Shown here one piece after another: positions 36,156 through 45,899 of a stretch of 64,000 nt of DNA. Numbering within the stretch: the stretch's first letter is position 1; every line of letters begins with the position of its first letter. The translations under genes and the position numbers were made by a program. The notes under the pieces are model-generated. The model did no database searches and was not told where the DNA came from. It worked only from the letters and a program-made list of their open reading frames with translations. Source of the stretch: Lysinibacillus cavernae (lineage in GTDB: Bacteria > Bacillota > Bacilli > Bacillales_A > Planococcaceae); assembly GCF_009724685.1 (NCBI RefSeq), contig NZ_WMEF01000010.1:111763-175762 (forward strand), given 5' to 3'.

Positions 36156-37196
36156 CTATGCCTTAGATTTCACAAGTAAATACAAGAAATACGGGATTCC
36201 AATAATTGAAACAACAATCCCCACAGCCAGTTCCGATGGGGCAAATACGGTTTTGCCGATAAAATCAGCTAAGATGAGCAAGGCTGCACCAATCAGTGCA
36301 CTTACTGGCATGACGTAGCGGTGCTGTATACCGACAAGTTGCTTCGCAATATGTGGTGCCATTAAACCGATGAAACCAATACTCCCTGATACAGATACAC
36401 AGGCACTAACAAGACCAACACTGGCTAATAATAGCTTCATTTTCTCCTTTTCAACAGCGATTCCTAAGCTCGTAATGCTATCCTCTTCAAGCTGAAAATA
36501 ATCGAGTAAATATGATTTTCTATGCACATAAATCCCTAAGAACAAGAGCCAAGGTAACATCGTAAGTGCAAAAATCCAATTCGCATTATAAATAGAACCC
36601 GCCATCCAAATGGCTGCTGATTCAAAATCCTGCGCACTCATTTTTAAGGATAAAAACAAGGACAAAGCGCCAAATCCACTATTAATTGCAATCCCTGTTA
36701 AGATTAATCGCTGCATATCGAGATGACCATTTTTCAAGGCAAATGAAAAAATTAATACAGCAGCAATCGTTCCACCTATAAAACCGAACAATGGCATCAT
36801 TAAAATAGACAACCAGCTGCTCATATCCGCACTCACTAGTTTTAATTGAAAGAAGAACATAAATATTACGACCGCTGCACCAGCCCCAGCATTGATCCCT
36901 AAAATACCTGGGTCTGCTAGTCCATTGCGTGTAATACCTTGTAATACAACACCAGCCATACCTAAGCCAATCCCAACGAGTCCAGCAATGACAATTCGTG
37001 GTAAGCGAAATTCAAATATGACAAGATCAAACTTTGAATTTGGCTCAATACGCAACAATGTTTTGATGACATCCATCACAGACATATCGAACACACCATT
37101 TGTAATATGTAAATAGCTCGCAACGAAAATCACTAAAATAAGCATCGACATGGTTAAAAAGAATACACCTGAGGTTTTTTTACGCACGTTTTTCAC
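36156..37196 (-). CDS. siderophore ABC permease (FecCD), YfhA-like
   Basis: 346 residues, about nine to ten membrane segments, and the FecCD motifs GVVLQGITRNGLADPGILGINAGAGAAVV and GSIGFIGLMAPHIAKQLVG in content. It overlaps the partner permease by 17 bases. Forms the membrane channel of the uptake system as a heterodimer. Confidence 0.94.
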   Translation of the reverse strand: MKNVRKKTSGVFFLTMSMLILVIFVASYLHITNGVFDMSVMDVIKTLLRIEPNSKFDLVIFEFRLPRIVIAGLVGIGLGMAGVVLQGITRNGLADPGILGINAGAGAAVVIFMFFFQLKLVSADMSSWLSILMMPLFGFIGGTIAAVLIFSFALKNGHLDMQRLILTGIAINSGFGALSLFLSLKMSAQDFESAAIWMAGSIYNANWIFALTMLPWLLFLGIYVHRKSYLLDYFQLEEDSITSLGIAVEKEKMKLLLASVGLVSACVSVSGSIGFIGLMAPHIAKQLVGIQHRYVMPVSALIGAALLILADFIGKTVFAPSELAVGIVVSIIGIPYFLYLLVKSKA

Positions 37197-38187
37197 CTCC
37201 GTGCTTTCGAACTAAGTATAAGAAGAACGGTACACCAACCAATGCTGTTAAGACCCCAATTGGCGTTTCAAATGGATAATTGACAAATCGGCTAAGTACA
37301 TCACAAAGTGCTAAGAAAAAGGCACCGATGACAGCTGCACAAGGAATGATATAGCGATAATCGACACCCACTAGGAAGCGCGTAATATGCGGTATGACCA
37401 AACCAACAAAGGCGATCTTTCCAACGAGGGCAACTGCTGTCCCCGTCAAGCATACTACTGCTAGCATACTAATAATCCGCACTGCTTTTGTTTTCTGTCC
37501 TAAGCCCATTGCAATATCTTCACCTAGCGAAGTAATGGTAATGGCCTTTGCTGATAATAAAGCCAAGACTAACCCTGTTAAACCAAACGGAATAGAAAGG
37601 ATGAGCATATCCATATCTACCATATGTACCTTCGTGTTATACCAAGCACTTACTGTTTGCGATACTTGGAAATACATTGCAATCGCTGTAGCAATACTAC
37701 TTAAAAATGTACCAATGACCGTTCCAATAATGGCTAGCCTTACTGGTGATAAGCCATTGCGAATTAATGAACCAAAACCAAAGACAATGCCTGCTCCTAA
37801 TGCAGAGCCTAGCATCGATAATAAAATCATCTGATAGTTTGGAAGACCTGGAAAAAAGACGATGGCTAATGTTATGACAAATGCAGAGCCATCGTTGACA
37901 CCCATTAATGAAGGGGAGGCTAAATAATTCCGTGTAATCCCCTGCATTATTGCTCCGGCTACTGCTAAAAATGCTCCAACTAGCAATACTGCGGCTATTC
38001 TAGGAATACGGCCTGTCCGTACGATTTGATGATCAACATTAGAAGGATCGAATTCTGTCATCGCCTGCCACACTGTGATTGCACTAATATCTTTTGTTCC
38101 ATACATAACGGAAACAAGTGCCACAATGGCAATAAGGAAAGGAGATACCGCTAATATTGAAAATGACACTATGTTTGTTTTTTTCAA
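37180..38187 (-). CDS. siderophore ABC permease (FecCD), YfiZ-like
   Basis: 335 residues with the FecCD signatures AIMQGITRNYLASPSLMGVN and GKIAFVGLVIPHITRFLVG in content. Partner of the downstream permease. A branched hairpin between it and the upstream binding-protein gene may reduce its expression relative to the binding protein. Confidence 0.94.
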   Translation of the reverse strand: MKKTNIVSFSILAVSPFLIAIVALVSVMYGTKDISAITVWQAMTEFDPSNVDHQIVRTGRIPRIAAVLLVGAFLAVAGAIMQGITRNYLASPSLMGVNDGSAFVITLAIVFFPGLPNYQMILLSMLGSALGAGIVFGFGSLIRNGLSPVRLAIIGTVIGTFLSSIATAIAMYFQVSQTVSAWYNTKVHMVDMDMLILSIPFGLTGLVLALLSAKAITITSLGEDIAMGLGQKTKAVRIISMLAVVCLTGTAVALVGKIAFVGLVIPHITRFLVGVDYRYIIPCAAVIGAFFLALCDVLSRFVNYPFETPIGVLTALVGVPFFLYLVRKHGGEKRA

Positions 38188-38310
38188 CTTTCACACCTTT
38201 TTCTTTATCAATTTCGCAGCACACAATGTCGATCACTCAGTTGTTTTATACCCCTTGGAAAACAACCACATTCAAACCTCTGCTGAATGAAAAATACGAT
38301 ATCTTACAAA

Positions 38311-38355
38311 AGGCTGGTAATAGCCCGGTGATATCACCAAATCTACTACCAGCCT
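38311..38355 (-). terminator. branched hairpin between binding-protein and permease genes
   Basis: Arms AGGCTGGTAATAG and CTACTACCAGCCT (one G-T pair) enclose a second hairpin GGTGATATCACC. On the minus strand TTTTG follows. Likely a leaky terminator or RNA-processing stem allowing excess binding protein. Confidence 0.6.
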
Positions 38356-38362
38356 GTTCATA

Positions 38363-39343
38363 CTATTTAAGTAAATTTTCAGCTGCGGCATCTAAGAATT
38401 TCACCTTAGACCAAGCAGTACCACCTTGTGCTAATGGTTCAATTGTGTTAACGAAAATTTGATTATTTTGTGATGCCTTTAAGCTCGTGAAAATTGGATT
38501 CTTTTGTAGGTCTTCTAAAGCTTTTGGAGTATCCTTATTCTCTGAATCCTCGAATTGTAAGAAAATCGCATCTGGATTTACTTGAGCTAATGTTTCAAGT
38601 GATAATTCAGCTTGTGCTTTAGCTGTTGTTACCACTTCTGGAACTGGTGCTCCTAAATCTTCATATAGTACAGGATTTAAATAAACACCTGCTGGATAGA
38701 TGTACATCACACCACCACGAACACGGATGATTAACACTTGCTTATCTGCTAATTGCTCTTTAGATTTCACTTGTGCATCAGCCACTTTTGCTTCATAGTC
38801 AGAGATAATTTTCTTAGCATCATCTTCTTTACCAGCAAGCTGTGCTAGCAATGTTAGATTTTCCTTCCAGTTTGTTGAGATATGTGAGTATGGAATCATT
38901 GTTTGAATTTTATTAAGCTTTTCAGCCGTTTCTTCAGGGAATTTTGAAGTACCCACGATTACATCCGGATCAAGATTAAGAATGGCTTCGGCATTTGGCT
39001 CCATTTTATTACCTACAAGTGTAGCACCTTCAAAATCAGATGCTAGATAAGCAGGGACCTTACCACCAACTTCAAGTACACCTACTGGTTTAATACCAAG
39101 CATTGCAGCATCTTCCATTGATTCTAGACTTGCAGCAACAATATTGTTCACTTCTGCTGGAATCTCGTATTTCTCACCTAAGTACGTAATTGTCTGTGTT
39201 GTAGCTTGCTCTGTCTGTGATTCTGTTGCACTTGTCTCTGCTGTATTATTTGTAGACGTAGACTCTTCTGCCTTATCAGTCCCACATGCAGCCAGTGATA
39301 ATGCTAAAAGTGCAGGAGCACACATTTTAAAATATTTATTCAT
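38363..39343 (-). CDS. siderophore-binding lipoprotein (FhuD/YfiY type)
   Basis: 326 residues. Lipobox LAAC near residue 20, an acidic Ser/Thr linker, then a class III periplasmic-binding fold with NIVAASLESMEDAAMLGIKPVGV and GTAWSKVKFLDA. Captures ferri-siderophore outside the membrane for the two permeases. Two Fur boxes lie just upstream, so it and the operon should be induced by iron starvation. YfiY of Bacillus, a citrate-hydroxamate (schizokinen/arthrobactin) binder, is the nearest match by organisation. Confidence 0.92.
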   Translation of the reverse strand: MNKYFKMCAPALLALSLAACGTDKAEESTSTNNTAETSATESQTEQATTQTITYLGEKYEIPAEVNNIVAASLESMEDAAMLGIKPVGVLEVGGKVPAYLASDFEGATLVGNKMEPNAEAILNLDPDVIVGTSKFPEETAEKLNKIQTMIPYSHISTNWKENLTLLAQLAGKEDDAKKIISDYEAKVADAQVKSKEQLADKQVLIIRVRGGVMYIYPAGVYLNPVLYEDLGAPVPEVVTTAKAQAELSLETLAQVNPDAIFLQFEDSENKDTPKALEDLQKNPIFTSLKASQNNQIFVNTIEPLAQGGTAWSKVKFLDAAAENLLK

Positions 39344-39370
39344 AGATATTCTCCCCTAACGAGCTCATAT

Positions 39371-39391
39371 TGATAATGATAATCGTTTTCA
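39371..39391. promoter_or_regulatory. Fur box 1
   Basis: TGATAATGATAATCGTTTTCA, matching the GATAATGATAATC core of Fur sites closely; 28 bases before the binding-protein start. Confidence 0.85.
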
Positions 39392-39410
39392 TATGTATGT
39401 CAATACACAA

Positions 39411-39429
39411 TTGATACTCATTATCATTT
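39411..39429. promoter_or_regulatory. Fur box 2
   Basis: TTGATACTCATTATCATTT, a Fur-like half-site set 20 bases beyond box 1. Two boxes suggest tight iron repression. Confidence 0.7.
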
Positions 39430-39546
39430 ACGGATATTATCCTAACAAAGAGAAAAAGGATTGTGAATGGACGATTTCGAAAATGACATGGATTTTTGCC
39501 GATTTAATCAATAAAAAACTGTTTCTTTTTTATAAGAAACAGCTTT

Positions 39547-40377
39547 CTATCCGTATTTAGCTTCCTCAATTTTTATCTTTCGATAGGCTGAAGGTGACAA
39601 ACCCGTACATTTTTTAAATACTCTACTAAAATAAAAACAATCTACATATCCGACACATTCTGCTACTTCAGCTACAGGAATCACATCATATTCTAGTAAG
39701 TCCTTCGCACGACGTATACGGTATTCTGTTATATAAGTGCTCGGATTCATGCCCGTGTGCTGCTCAAATAAATAGGCAAAACGACGACGTTCAATTCCAA
39801 ATTCCCTAGAAATATTTGACACAGAAATCTGCTCCGCATAGTGTTCATGAATATACTGTAATGTCTGTTCCATCAATTCATTAGCACTATCCAAAACCTT
39901 CATTTTTGCCGCTAAAAGAATATTTTCCAGCAAATTCATAAATAAGGTCTTAGACTTAAATATTGCCATGTTACCTGGAAAGGAATAGCTTTCTATTAAT
40001 TGTTGAACATGGCTAATGATTTGCGTGTTAAAGCCTGTATTGATTGGAAAATGCTGCTCTGCTAGTGGAAAAAGAGCCGCTTCCTCTGTAGGTAGACTAT
40101 AATGAACGACTGCATACTCCCAACCTTTGTGGCCAGTCACTTTAATTTCTATTGGCATTTGAGGTCCTGCATGGACAATCATTCCTGGCTCCATCACATA
40201 GGGCGTTCCATCAAAGCTAAATACGGCACTACCTGCAAGTGGCACAACTAATCCACACTTTTCTGGCGCTGTTGTTCTCCCTACATCCACTTCACCAGGC
40301 TCCATTCTTTTAGTAAAAACATCTGTGAATTTTACAGAAGCATGTGCAAAGTAATCAATTAAATATTTGATATCCAT
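39547..40377 (-). CDS. AraC-family regulator beside the siderophore locus
   Basis: 276 residues. An N-terminal cupin-like sensing domain (GLVVPLAGSAVFSFDGTPYVMEPGMIV in content) and a C-terminal double HTH (ISREFGIERRRFAYLFEQHTGMNPSTYI; VAECVGYVDCFYFSRVFKKCTGLSPSAYR in content). The place next to a siderophore operon recalls Btr of B. subtilis, which activates uptake when siderophore is bound; Btr is a different, longer architecture. Activation of this locus is inferred. Confidence 0.85.
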   Translation of the reverse strand: MDIKYLIDYFAHASVKFTDVFTKRMEPGEVDVGRTTAPEKCGLVVPLAGSAVFSFDGTPYVMEPGMIVHAGPQMPIEIKVTGHKGWEYAVVHYSLPTEEAALFPLAEQHFPINTGFNTQIISHVQQLIESYSFPGNMAIFKSKTLFMNLLENILLAAKMKVLDSANELMEQTLQYIHEHYAEQISVSNISREFGIERRRFAYLFEQHTGMNPSTYITEYRIRRAKDLLEYDVIPVAEVAECVGYVDCFYFSRVFKKCTGLSPSAYRKIKIEEAKYG

Positions 40378-40387
40378 ATGCTAACTC

Positions 40388-40870
40388 CTATACATGTATA
40401 ACATGCTGAATTTGTGAAAAATGATGTGAATCATGATTGATTAATCCTACAAAATAGTCGACAATGGTCAGCTCTGACTGCCCAATTTTAAATGACTGCT
40501 GCCACTGATCATCTGTAAATGGCTGAATGGCCTGTAGTAATTGACTCCTTGTGGAAATAAAATCAGTGATTGTTTCATCCATAGATTGTTCACTACTTTT
40601 CTTAGCTGCCAGCGTATTCAAATGTGTTACATCTGGTCCTTTTGGTAGGCATTCCCCTGTAAAAAGAAAAGGAATACGATGATGTAACACAAATTCATCC
40701 CATGGAGGAAGATGGCCAATCACCTCTGCAACTGTCCACTTTCCAGGTTCGATAGGCATACGCCATTGATCCTCGGATATGCTCCTCAACTCGCTTATCC
40801 AATCAATTGATTTTTCATAATGCTTGATTACATAAGTTTTATCTTGTTGCAATGGAATCACCTCTTTCAC
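40388..40870 (-). CDS. DinB-superfamily protein
   Basis: 160 residues of DinB fold. Metal-ligand His pattern: GHLPPWDEFVLHHR and NHDSHHFSQIQHV. Members include thiol-dependent hydrolases and transferases. Its stop lies 10 bases before the AraC gene start, and it follows the nucleotidyltransferase-like gene by three bases, so the three may be co-transcribed. Substrate unknown. Confidence 0.85.
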   Translation of the reverse strand: MKEVIPLQQDKTYVIKHYEKSIDWISELRSISEDQWRMPIEPGKWTVAEVIGHLPPWDEFVLHHRIPFLFTGECLPKGPDVTHLNTLAAKKSSEQSMDETITDFISTRSQLLQAIQPFTDDQWQQSFKIGQSELTIVDYFVGLINHDSHHFSQIQHVIHV

Positions 40871-40873
40871 GTC

Positions 40874-41443
40874 TTACTGAAGATTTATTTCTAACCTCGG
40901 CCAACTTAAATGCCACTGTTTGTGATGAATTCTTTGGCGATAAATCGCATAGTTATGCTTATTTTCGAGGAAAAATGGTGTTGGCTCTACAATGCCAGCT
41001 CCTAAATGTTTAATACCGTACGGTGCAGCAATTTCTAGTGAACCACTTGTTAATTTTACACCGATTGCAGTTGGTATTTCAGGAAAATGAGCGATTCCAT
41101 CTAAAGCAGATTGATATGGCTTACTTTCATTTAGCACATGCATGCGTGCCTGATTTTTCACAGACCAAGGCTCGTTTGGAGATATCTTTCTTAGCTCGCG
41201 CTCGTAATGTTTCTCAATTTCTTCTGCTAAATTTGCTTTATCAAAATATATCACATCAATATCAGCAATTGGTGTTCTATCTTCTTTTTCATAAAGGTAA
41301 TCCCATACCATAGAACGAATGACCCCTGCACATATCCACCAATCTGCGAGATGTAACGCTTCTACAGTTGCTAAAACGTTCATGAGCCAGTCATCTGATG
41401 CCAACAAATTTTTTAGTTCTTCCTCTGTTCGTAGTACTCTCAC
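40874..41443 (-). CDS. nucleotidyltransferase-fold protein (DUF925/YitQ type)
   Basis: 189 residues. GGvR-type start is seen as CAGVIRSMVWDYL, followed by IADIDVIYFD, the DxD metal site of nucleotidyltransferases. DUF925 proteins such as YitQ keep this arrangement; activity is not shown. Cytoplasmic. First of a leftward group of three. Confidence 0.83.
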   Translation of the reverse strand: MRVLRTEEELKNLLASDDWLMNVLATVEALHLADWWICAGVIRSMVWDYLYEKEDRTPIADIDVIYFDKANLAEEIEKHYERELRKISPNEPWSVKNQARMHVLNESKPYQSALDGIAHFPEIPTAIGVKLTSGSLEIAAPYGIKHLGAGIVEPTPFFLENKHNYAIYRQRIHHKQWHLSWPRLEINLQ

Positions 41444-41555
41444 TCTTTAACCTCCTACTAATATAAAATATATTTATATATTTCCAAAAATAATATATTA
41501 GATTTATATATTATTTGCATTTACCCTAAAGCTATTAAAGTAAAGGGAGAAGCGA

Positions 41556-42353
41556 ATGAAAAAATTATTTCTTTTGTTGTTTTTTGTACTATTTTGCTTA
41601 ACTGGACTTTTATATATAAATATTTCTTTAACACTCGTATGTATTGGCGTGGTAGCAGCCTTTATCGGCACACTTGCAGGAGGAGGAGGACTGATTACAC
41701 TTCCAGCCATGATGCTTGTCGGTATCCCTATTCAAACAAGTATTGCAACTAACAAATTTTCGACAGGCATTTCAGCTTTATCCAGTATTTTTTATCTGCT
41801 CTACCATAAGGAGCTACATTTTACATCCATTATAAAATATATAGCTATTGCTACTGGAGGAGGAATTTGTGGCGCACTTCTAACAGTGGCACTATCAGAA
41901 CAAACGATGACCTACACAGCCTGTGTACTACTTATCTTGGCTTTAATCGTAACCTTGAAGCATAAAGAATGGACAGAAATTCCTGATCGAACACAACATA
42001 AAACTCATCATCTTTGGCAACCGTTTTTCATTGCCATGTATGATGGTGGCTTTGGACCCGGCTCTTCAACATTCAGTATTTTACATTATCTACGTTGTCA
42101 TCACACTTATATACAGGCTGTACAGCTCACACGTGTACTCATCTTTGGAAGCTGTACAGGCGCATTTGCTATTTTTTATCAAAGCGGCTTTATTCAATGG
42201 CGTTATGCGATTGCTATGGCAATAGGCTCCATTATAGGTTCCCAGTTAGGTCTTCTAGTGCTGCCACACATTCCGTTTAAAGTAGCTAAAATACTACTAA
42301 TTATTATTATTTCATTTTTGATTGTTCAAGTTGCATTAAAATTGTTTTATTGA
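41556..42353 (+). CDS. TauE/SafE-family permease
   Basis: 265 residues, about seven to eight membrane segments, and TauE/SafE signature AGGGGLITLPAMMLVGIP plus a second-half MYDGGFGPGSSTF. Likely an anion (sulfite/sulfonate class) exporter, distinct from the yrkJ-type copy in the sulfur operon. Single gene; its last codons overlap the convergent NTF2-like gene by seven bases. Confidence 0.85.
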   Translation: MKKLFLLLFFVLFCLTGLLYINISLTLVCIGVVAAFIGTLAGGGGLITLPAMMLVGIPIQTSIATNKFSTGISALSSIFYLLYHKELHFTSIIKYIAIATGGGICGALLTVALSEQTMTYTACVLLILALIVTLKHKEWTEIPDRTQHKTHHLWQPFFIAMYDGGFGPGSSTFSILHYLRCHHTYIQAVQLTRVLIFGSCTGAFAIFYQSGFIQWRYAIAMAIGSIIGSQLGLLVLPHIPFKVAKILLIIIISFLIVQVALKLFY

Positions 42354-42718
42354 GCACCACTCAAATGTTCATGAATTAGCTTCCATTCATCATTAACCAG
42401 TGTAAAGATATTCGTTGCTCTACCGCTACCTGATACAAATTTTTCGTTATGATAGCCTTCATAGTGATATGTATAAAGACAGGTAGCTGTTTTTTCATCA
42501 ACTGTTAGCCATTTTACATCGGTAGCCGAATAGACTTCTTCTTTAATTACATGCCATGAATGGTTGAAGTACGCCTCAATTTCTTCTGTAGTAGTGCACG
42601 TTTTGTCGGAGAACCAATAAACCACTTGTGGATGCAAAATAGCCTTTACTTGATTAAAATCATGCGTATTTGTTGCTTGTATATAGCTTTCTAATGCTTG
42701 CTGATGTGTCATATCCAT
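42347..42718 (-). CDS. SnoaL/NTF2-like protein
   Basis: 123 residues of the NTF2-like cone: ALESYIQATNTHDFNQVKAIL helix, then a beta sheet ending WKLIHEHLSG. Family members are enzymes or stress proteins; no catalytic residue can be assigned. Single gene. Confidence 0.82.
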   Translation of the reverse strand: MDMTHQQALESYIQATNTHDFNQVKAILHPQVVYWFSDKTCTTTEEIEAYFNHSWHVIKEEVYSATDVKWLTVDEKTATCLYTYHYEGYHNEKFVSGSGRATNIFTLVNDEWKLIHEHLSGAQ

Positions 42719-42857
42719 CTCTCCTTTTTAACAATATTATCCTAAAGTTAACTTTTTAGAAATTGCTATTTTCAGATGGCTTTCTGCTTTCACAGTTCAT
42801 ACAGAACACCTATAATGATGTCAAAACCCTAAAGACGAAGAAATTAGGAGGATGCTA

Positions 42858-43343
42858 ATGTTAGCTACTATTGAAAAACAATCCAATCACCATGTTGTAA
42901 AGTTCAAACGACCGCTACCCTATTCAGTAGACGCTGTTTGGGCAGTAATCACTAAAAATGAAAACCTACAAAAATGGATGAGTAATCTAGAAATTATTGA
43001 TCTTCGTAAGAATGGTAAAATGCATTTTAATATGAACGATGGAACAGATGCCTATGAGGAAATAGCCATAACGGATTATGCTGAAAAACAAGTACTGGCA
43101 TTTGATTGGGGTACAGATACAGTGAGATTTGAACTGTCCTCTACTGAGGATGGCTCATTATTACTATTAGTGGAGACCCTTCAAGAGCTAACGGACCACA
43201 CACCGAAAGATATAGCAGGATGGCACATATGTCTTGATCTATTAGCTGATTTATTGAGTGGCGTTGAACATCAAAGTTTCCCAATGGAGGATTGGCAACA
43301 ACGATTTAGTGAATACAAAAATCTGGTGGAAACTGTAAAGTAA
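42858..43343 (+). CDS. SRPBCC (AHSA1-like) domain protein
   Basis: 161 residues from the ATG at 42858, six bases after AGGAGG; the ATG at 42852 touches that site. FKRPLPYSVDAVWAVITKNENLQKWM and a C-terminal helix GWHICLDLLADLL are the START/AHSA1 fold. Such proteins bind hydrophobic ligands; role unknown. Own terminator downstream. Confidence 0.85.
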   Translation: MLATIEKQSNHHVVKFKRPLPYSVDAVWAVITKNENLQKWMSNLEIIDLRKNGKMHFNMNDGTDAYEEIAITDYAEKQVLAFDWGTDTVRFELSSTEDGSLLLLVETLQELTDHTPKDIAGWHICLDLLADLLSGVEHQSFPMEDWQQRFSEYKNLVETVK

Positions 43344-43351
43344 AATACTAT

Positions 43352-43384
43352 AAAAAAATCCTAGAGCATCGTGCGCTCTAGGAT
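43352..43384. terminator. terminator between convergent SRPBCC and lipoprotein genes
   Basis: ATCCTAGAGC and GCTCTAGGAT arms with a 7-base loop; A tract before, so strongest for the minus strand. Confidence 0.8.
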
Positions 43385-43389
43385 TGCTA

Positions 43390-44142
43390 TTATTGATAAA
43401 ATGCTGTGGCTACTTCTAGTGCTTTTAAAGGATCTTTTATCGAATCGAGTGTGTAGACAAGCTTTTCATCCTGCCAAACAACTAAATTGCCTGATTGATA
43501 AGCATCTAACTGAGCCATACCGTATTGTTTAGGGATTGGTAGCATATGACTTTCTAAATATTCTACAGCCTGCTTTGCAAGCTTTACACCTGCCTCAGGA
43601 TTGTCAGTCCGTGTATGCGTGGCGATTGCCCATCGTCCTTCATTCCAACCAGTCCATAACGAGCCAGCACCGGCATCTTGATAACCTTTTATATGGTAAC
43701 CAAGATCAACTTCTTGCCCACCATTTTGGCTAAAATTATCAAACGCTATTTGTGTACTAGCACCTTCAGCACTTTTATATTGCTTAACTATCAATCTTCC
43801 GATAACAGCCGCTGATTTCTTTAATCGAATATCATTAATTGGCATATTCTCTTTGCTTTCATAAAAGATAATTTCAACCTGATCTCCTTTAGACCTTGTA
43901 GTAGCTGTTAAAAAAGCATCTCGTGCAACCGGTAAAGTCGTTGGCATTTTAATAGGTAAATCAGAATGTAGCTGATCCTCTATTCGTTGAAGAGTTTCAG
44001 TTGTTACACTATTTTCGTTATTAGATTGCGCTACAGGTACATGGTTCTGGTCTTCATTTGTCTGATGATTTTTTTCATGATCAGCACAGGCACTTATGAT
44101 ACTAATACTAAATAATAAAGAGAGAACTACCCTTCTTTTCAT
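43390..44142 (-). CDS. lipoprotein of unknown function
   Basis: 250 residues from the ATG at 44142, after GGAGG; the longer in-frame ATG overlaps that site. Lipobox ISAC near residue 19, a Gln/Asn-rich linker, then a globular domain containing ATHTRTDNPEAGVKLAKQAVEYLESH. No named family is certain. Anchored outside the membrane. Confidence 0.75.
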   Translation of the reverse strand: MKRRVVLSLLFSISIISACADHEKNHQTNEDQNHVPVAQSNNENSVTTETLQRIEDQLHSDLPIKMPTTLPVARDAFLTATTRSKGDQVEIIFYESKENMPINDIRLKKSAAVIGRLIVKQYKSAEGASTQIAFDNFSQNGGQEVDLGYHIKGYQDAGAGSLWTGWNEGRWAIATHTRTDNPEAGVKLAKQAVEYLESHMLPIPKQYGMAQLDAYQSGNLVVWQDEKLVYTLDSIKDPLKALEVATAFYQ

Positions 44143-44210
44143 TGTGTTAACCTCCATAAAGATGATTCTCTCCGTATTTTCCCCTGGTAAAGGTTAACTT
44201 AAACGTTTAC

Positions 44211-45842
44211 CTATTTCAGCTCATTGATTCGCTTCGTCAGCTCGTTAAACTTTTCGTCAAGCATCACGTAGTCCTTATCCTTCGCTGTAAGAAAACTTAG
44301 CTTACCTAGTATCTCTTGCCTTTCTGTTTCAAGCTTTAAACGAAGAGCCACTGTATCATCCACTTGCTTCGGAGCATCGTTTCTCCATTTTTTCTCTATT
44401 TGCTGATTGTGAAGCGCCCAAACACTATCCGTTACTTTTTCTAGAAAGTATCGATCATGTGAAACTACAAGTAATGTCCCATTATATTGTGCAAGCGTAC
44501 GCTCTAACTGCTCACGAGAAGGTAGATCAAGATGATTCGTTGGCTCATCTAAAATAAGTACATTTTTATCCTCTAAAATATACGCCATCAGTTTACACTT
44601 CACACGCTCCCCCATACTCATCTTTCCTATAACAGATGTCCAATGCGTTGAAGTAAACCCTAGATTCTTCATCAGATTGCGAACTTTGCCCCGTTCTTCA
44701 AATGTTTCTTGATAAAAATACTGCTCTGGTGTCTGATCAAGTGGTAAATCAAATACTTCCTGTGTCAAATAGCCAATATTTGCAGCAGGGGATAACCATA
44801 CTTCACCCTCCGCTTGTATTTGACCTAAAATAACTTTTAGAAAACTTGTTTTTCCACTACCATTTTTTCCAGTAATGGCGATTTTTTGTCCAAATTGAGC
44901 AGTGATGTTGACATCTTTAAATAACGAGCGATCACCAAAATATAAGGATAAATGCTTGGTCTCCAATAAGCGCTTACCGACACGCTGATTAGTTCCTAAA
45001 GCAAAACGAATTTCTGCTTCAGGCTCCACCGCTTCAACTCTTGCCTTCGTAAGCTCTGCCTCTAATCGTTTTTTCTTTGATTTCACCTGCGAGTCTAGAC
45101 GCTTTGCTTTCACACGATGATATTCCTTAAAGCCTTCTATTTTTGTGGACTGCGCATGACCTTTTTGCGACCATGACGTCAGCTCTTGCATTTGAGCCTC
45201 AATCCGCTCAATGTTTTTTTGCTGCTTTTCATAGGCCCGTTGTTGCGTTAATCTTCGATGCTCTCTTTCGGCCATATAGCTTGTATAATTGCCGTAATGT
45301 TCAGTGAGGCTCTTGTCCTCAATAGACCAGATTTTTGTGGTGATCTTATCTAAAAAGTAGCGGTCATGTGAGACAACAATGATTGTCCCCTTATAGTTTT
45401 GTACTTGTTTCATTAAGAAAGCAGTACTTTGTTCATCTAAATGATTTGTTGGTTCATCAAGCAATAGAATTGGTGCATTTTGTGAAAAGCCTTCTGCCAG
45501 GCGCATTTTCAGTTTTTCCCCACCACTTAACGCTGCAAATGACACATGTGGCACCTGCCATTTAGCCAGCAAATCAGCTTCTCTTGCCGATACTTCTAGT
45601 TTGTCAAAATGGGCTAGCTCCTGCTCAACAAATGCAATTTTTACAGCTTGCAACCTTTGTATTGCTCCTGCAGTTGGCAATAACGTACCTTGTATTAACT
45701 GCAACAATGTCGATTTCCCAGCTCCGTTTCTACCAATAATACCAATGACTTCACCTTGTTTCACTGTGCCTGTCACATGTTCAAATAGTACAGTTTCCTT
45801 TATTTCATAACGTACATCCTGTAATTTTAAAAGTTCCTTCAT
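44211..45842 (-). CDS. ABC-F ribosome-protection ATPase (VmlR/Lsa/Vga-like)
   Basis: 543 residues from the ATG at 45842 (GAGAGG upstream). Two ATPase domains without membrane segments: Walker A GRNGAGKST and GKNGSGKT, signatures LSGGEKLK and MSMGERVK, Walker B LLLDEPTNHLD and LILDEPTNHLD, joined by a charged coiled linker near 200-300 that reaches the ribosome. ABC-F proteins of this size in Bacilli rescue ribosomes from lincosamides, streptogramins or pleuromutilins. Which drug is unknown. A terminator-like hairpin and a second overlapping hairpin lie directly upstream, as found for such genes. Confidence 0.88.
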   Translation of the reverse strand: MKELLKLQDVRYEIKETVLFEHVTGTVKQGEVIGIIGRNGAGKSTLLQLIQGTLLPTAGAIQRLQAVKIAFVEQELAHFDKLEVSAREADLLAKWQVPHVSFAALSGGEKLKMRLAEGFSQNAPILLLDEPTNHLDEQSTAFLMKQVQNYKGTIIVVSHDRYFLDKITTKIWSIEDKSLTEHYGNYTSYMAEREHRRLTQQRAYEKQQKNIERIEAQMQELTSWSQKGHAQSTKIEGFKEYHRVKAKRLDSQVKSKKKRLEAELTKARVEAVEPEAEIRFALGTNQRVGKRLLETKHLSLYFGDRSLFKDVNITAQFGQKIAITGKNGSGKTSFLKVILGQIQAEGEVWLSPAANIGYLTQEVFDLPLDQTPEQYFYQETFEERGKVRNLMKNLGFTSTHWTSVIGKMSMGERVKCKLMAYILEDKNVLILDEPTNHLDLPSREQLERTLAQYNGTLLVVSHDRYFLEKVTDSVWALHNQQIEKKWRNDAPKQVDDTVALRLKLETERQEILGKLSFLTAKDKDYVMLDEKFNELTKRINELK

Positions 45843-45860
45843 ACCATCCATCCTCTCCAG

Positions 45861-45899
45861 TTGGAGGGACAAAAAAGTCCCTCCAAATATTTTGGAAGG
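45861..45899 (-). promoter_or_regulatory. attenuator-like paired hairpins before the ABC-F gene
   Basis: On the minus strand CCTTCCAAA pairs with TTTGGAGGG, followed by AC and six T, an intrinsic terminator. The same TTTGGAGGG strand also pairs with the downstream GTCCCTCCAA, whose loop is the T run. Only one can form. The gene start is 19 bases further. Confidence 0.65.
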
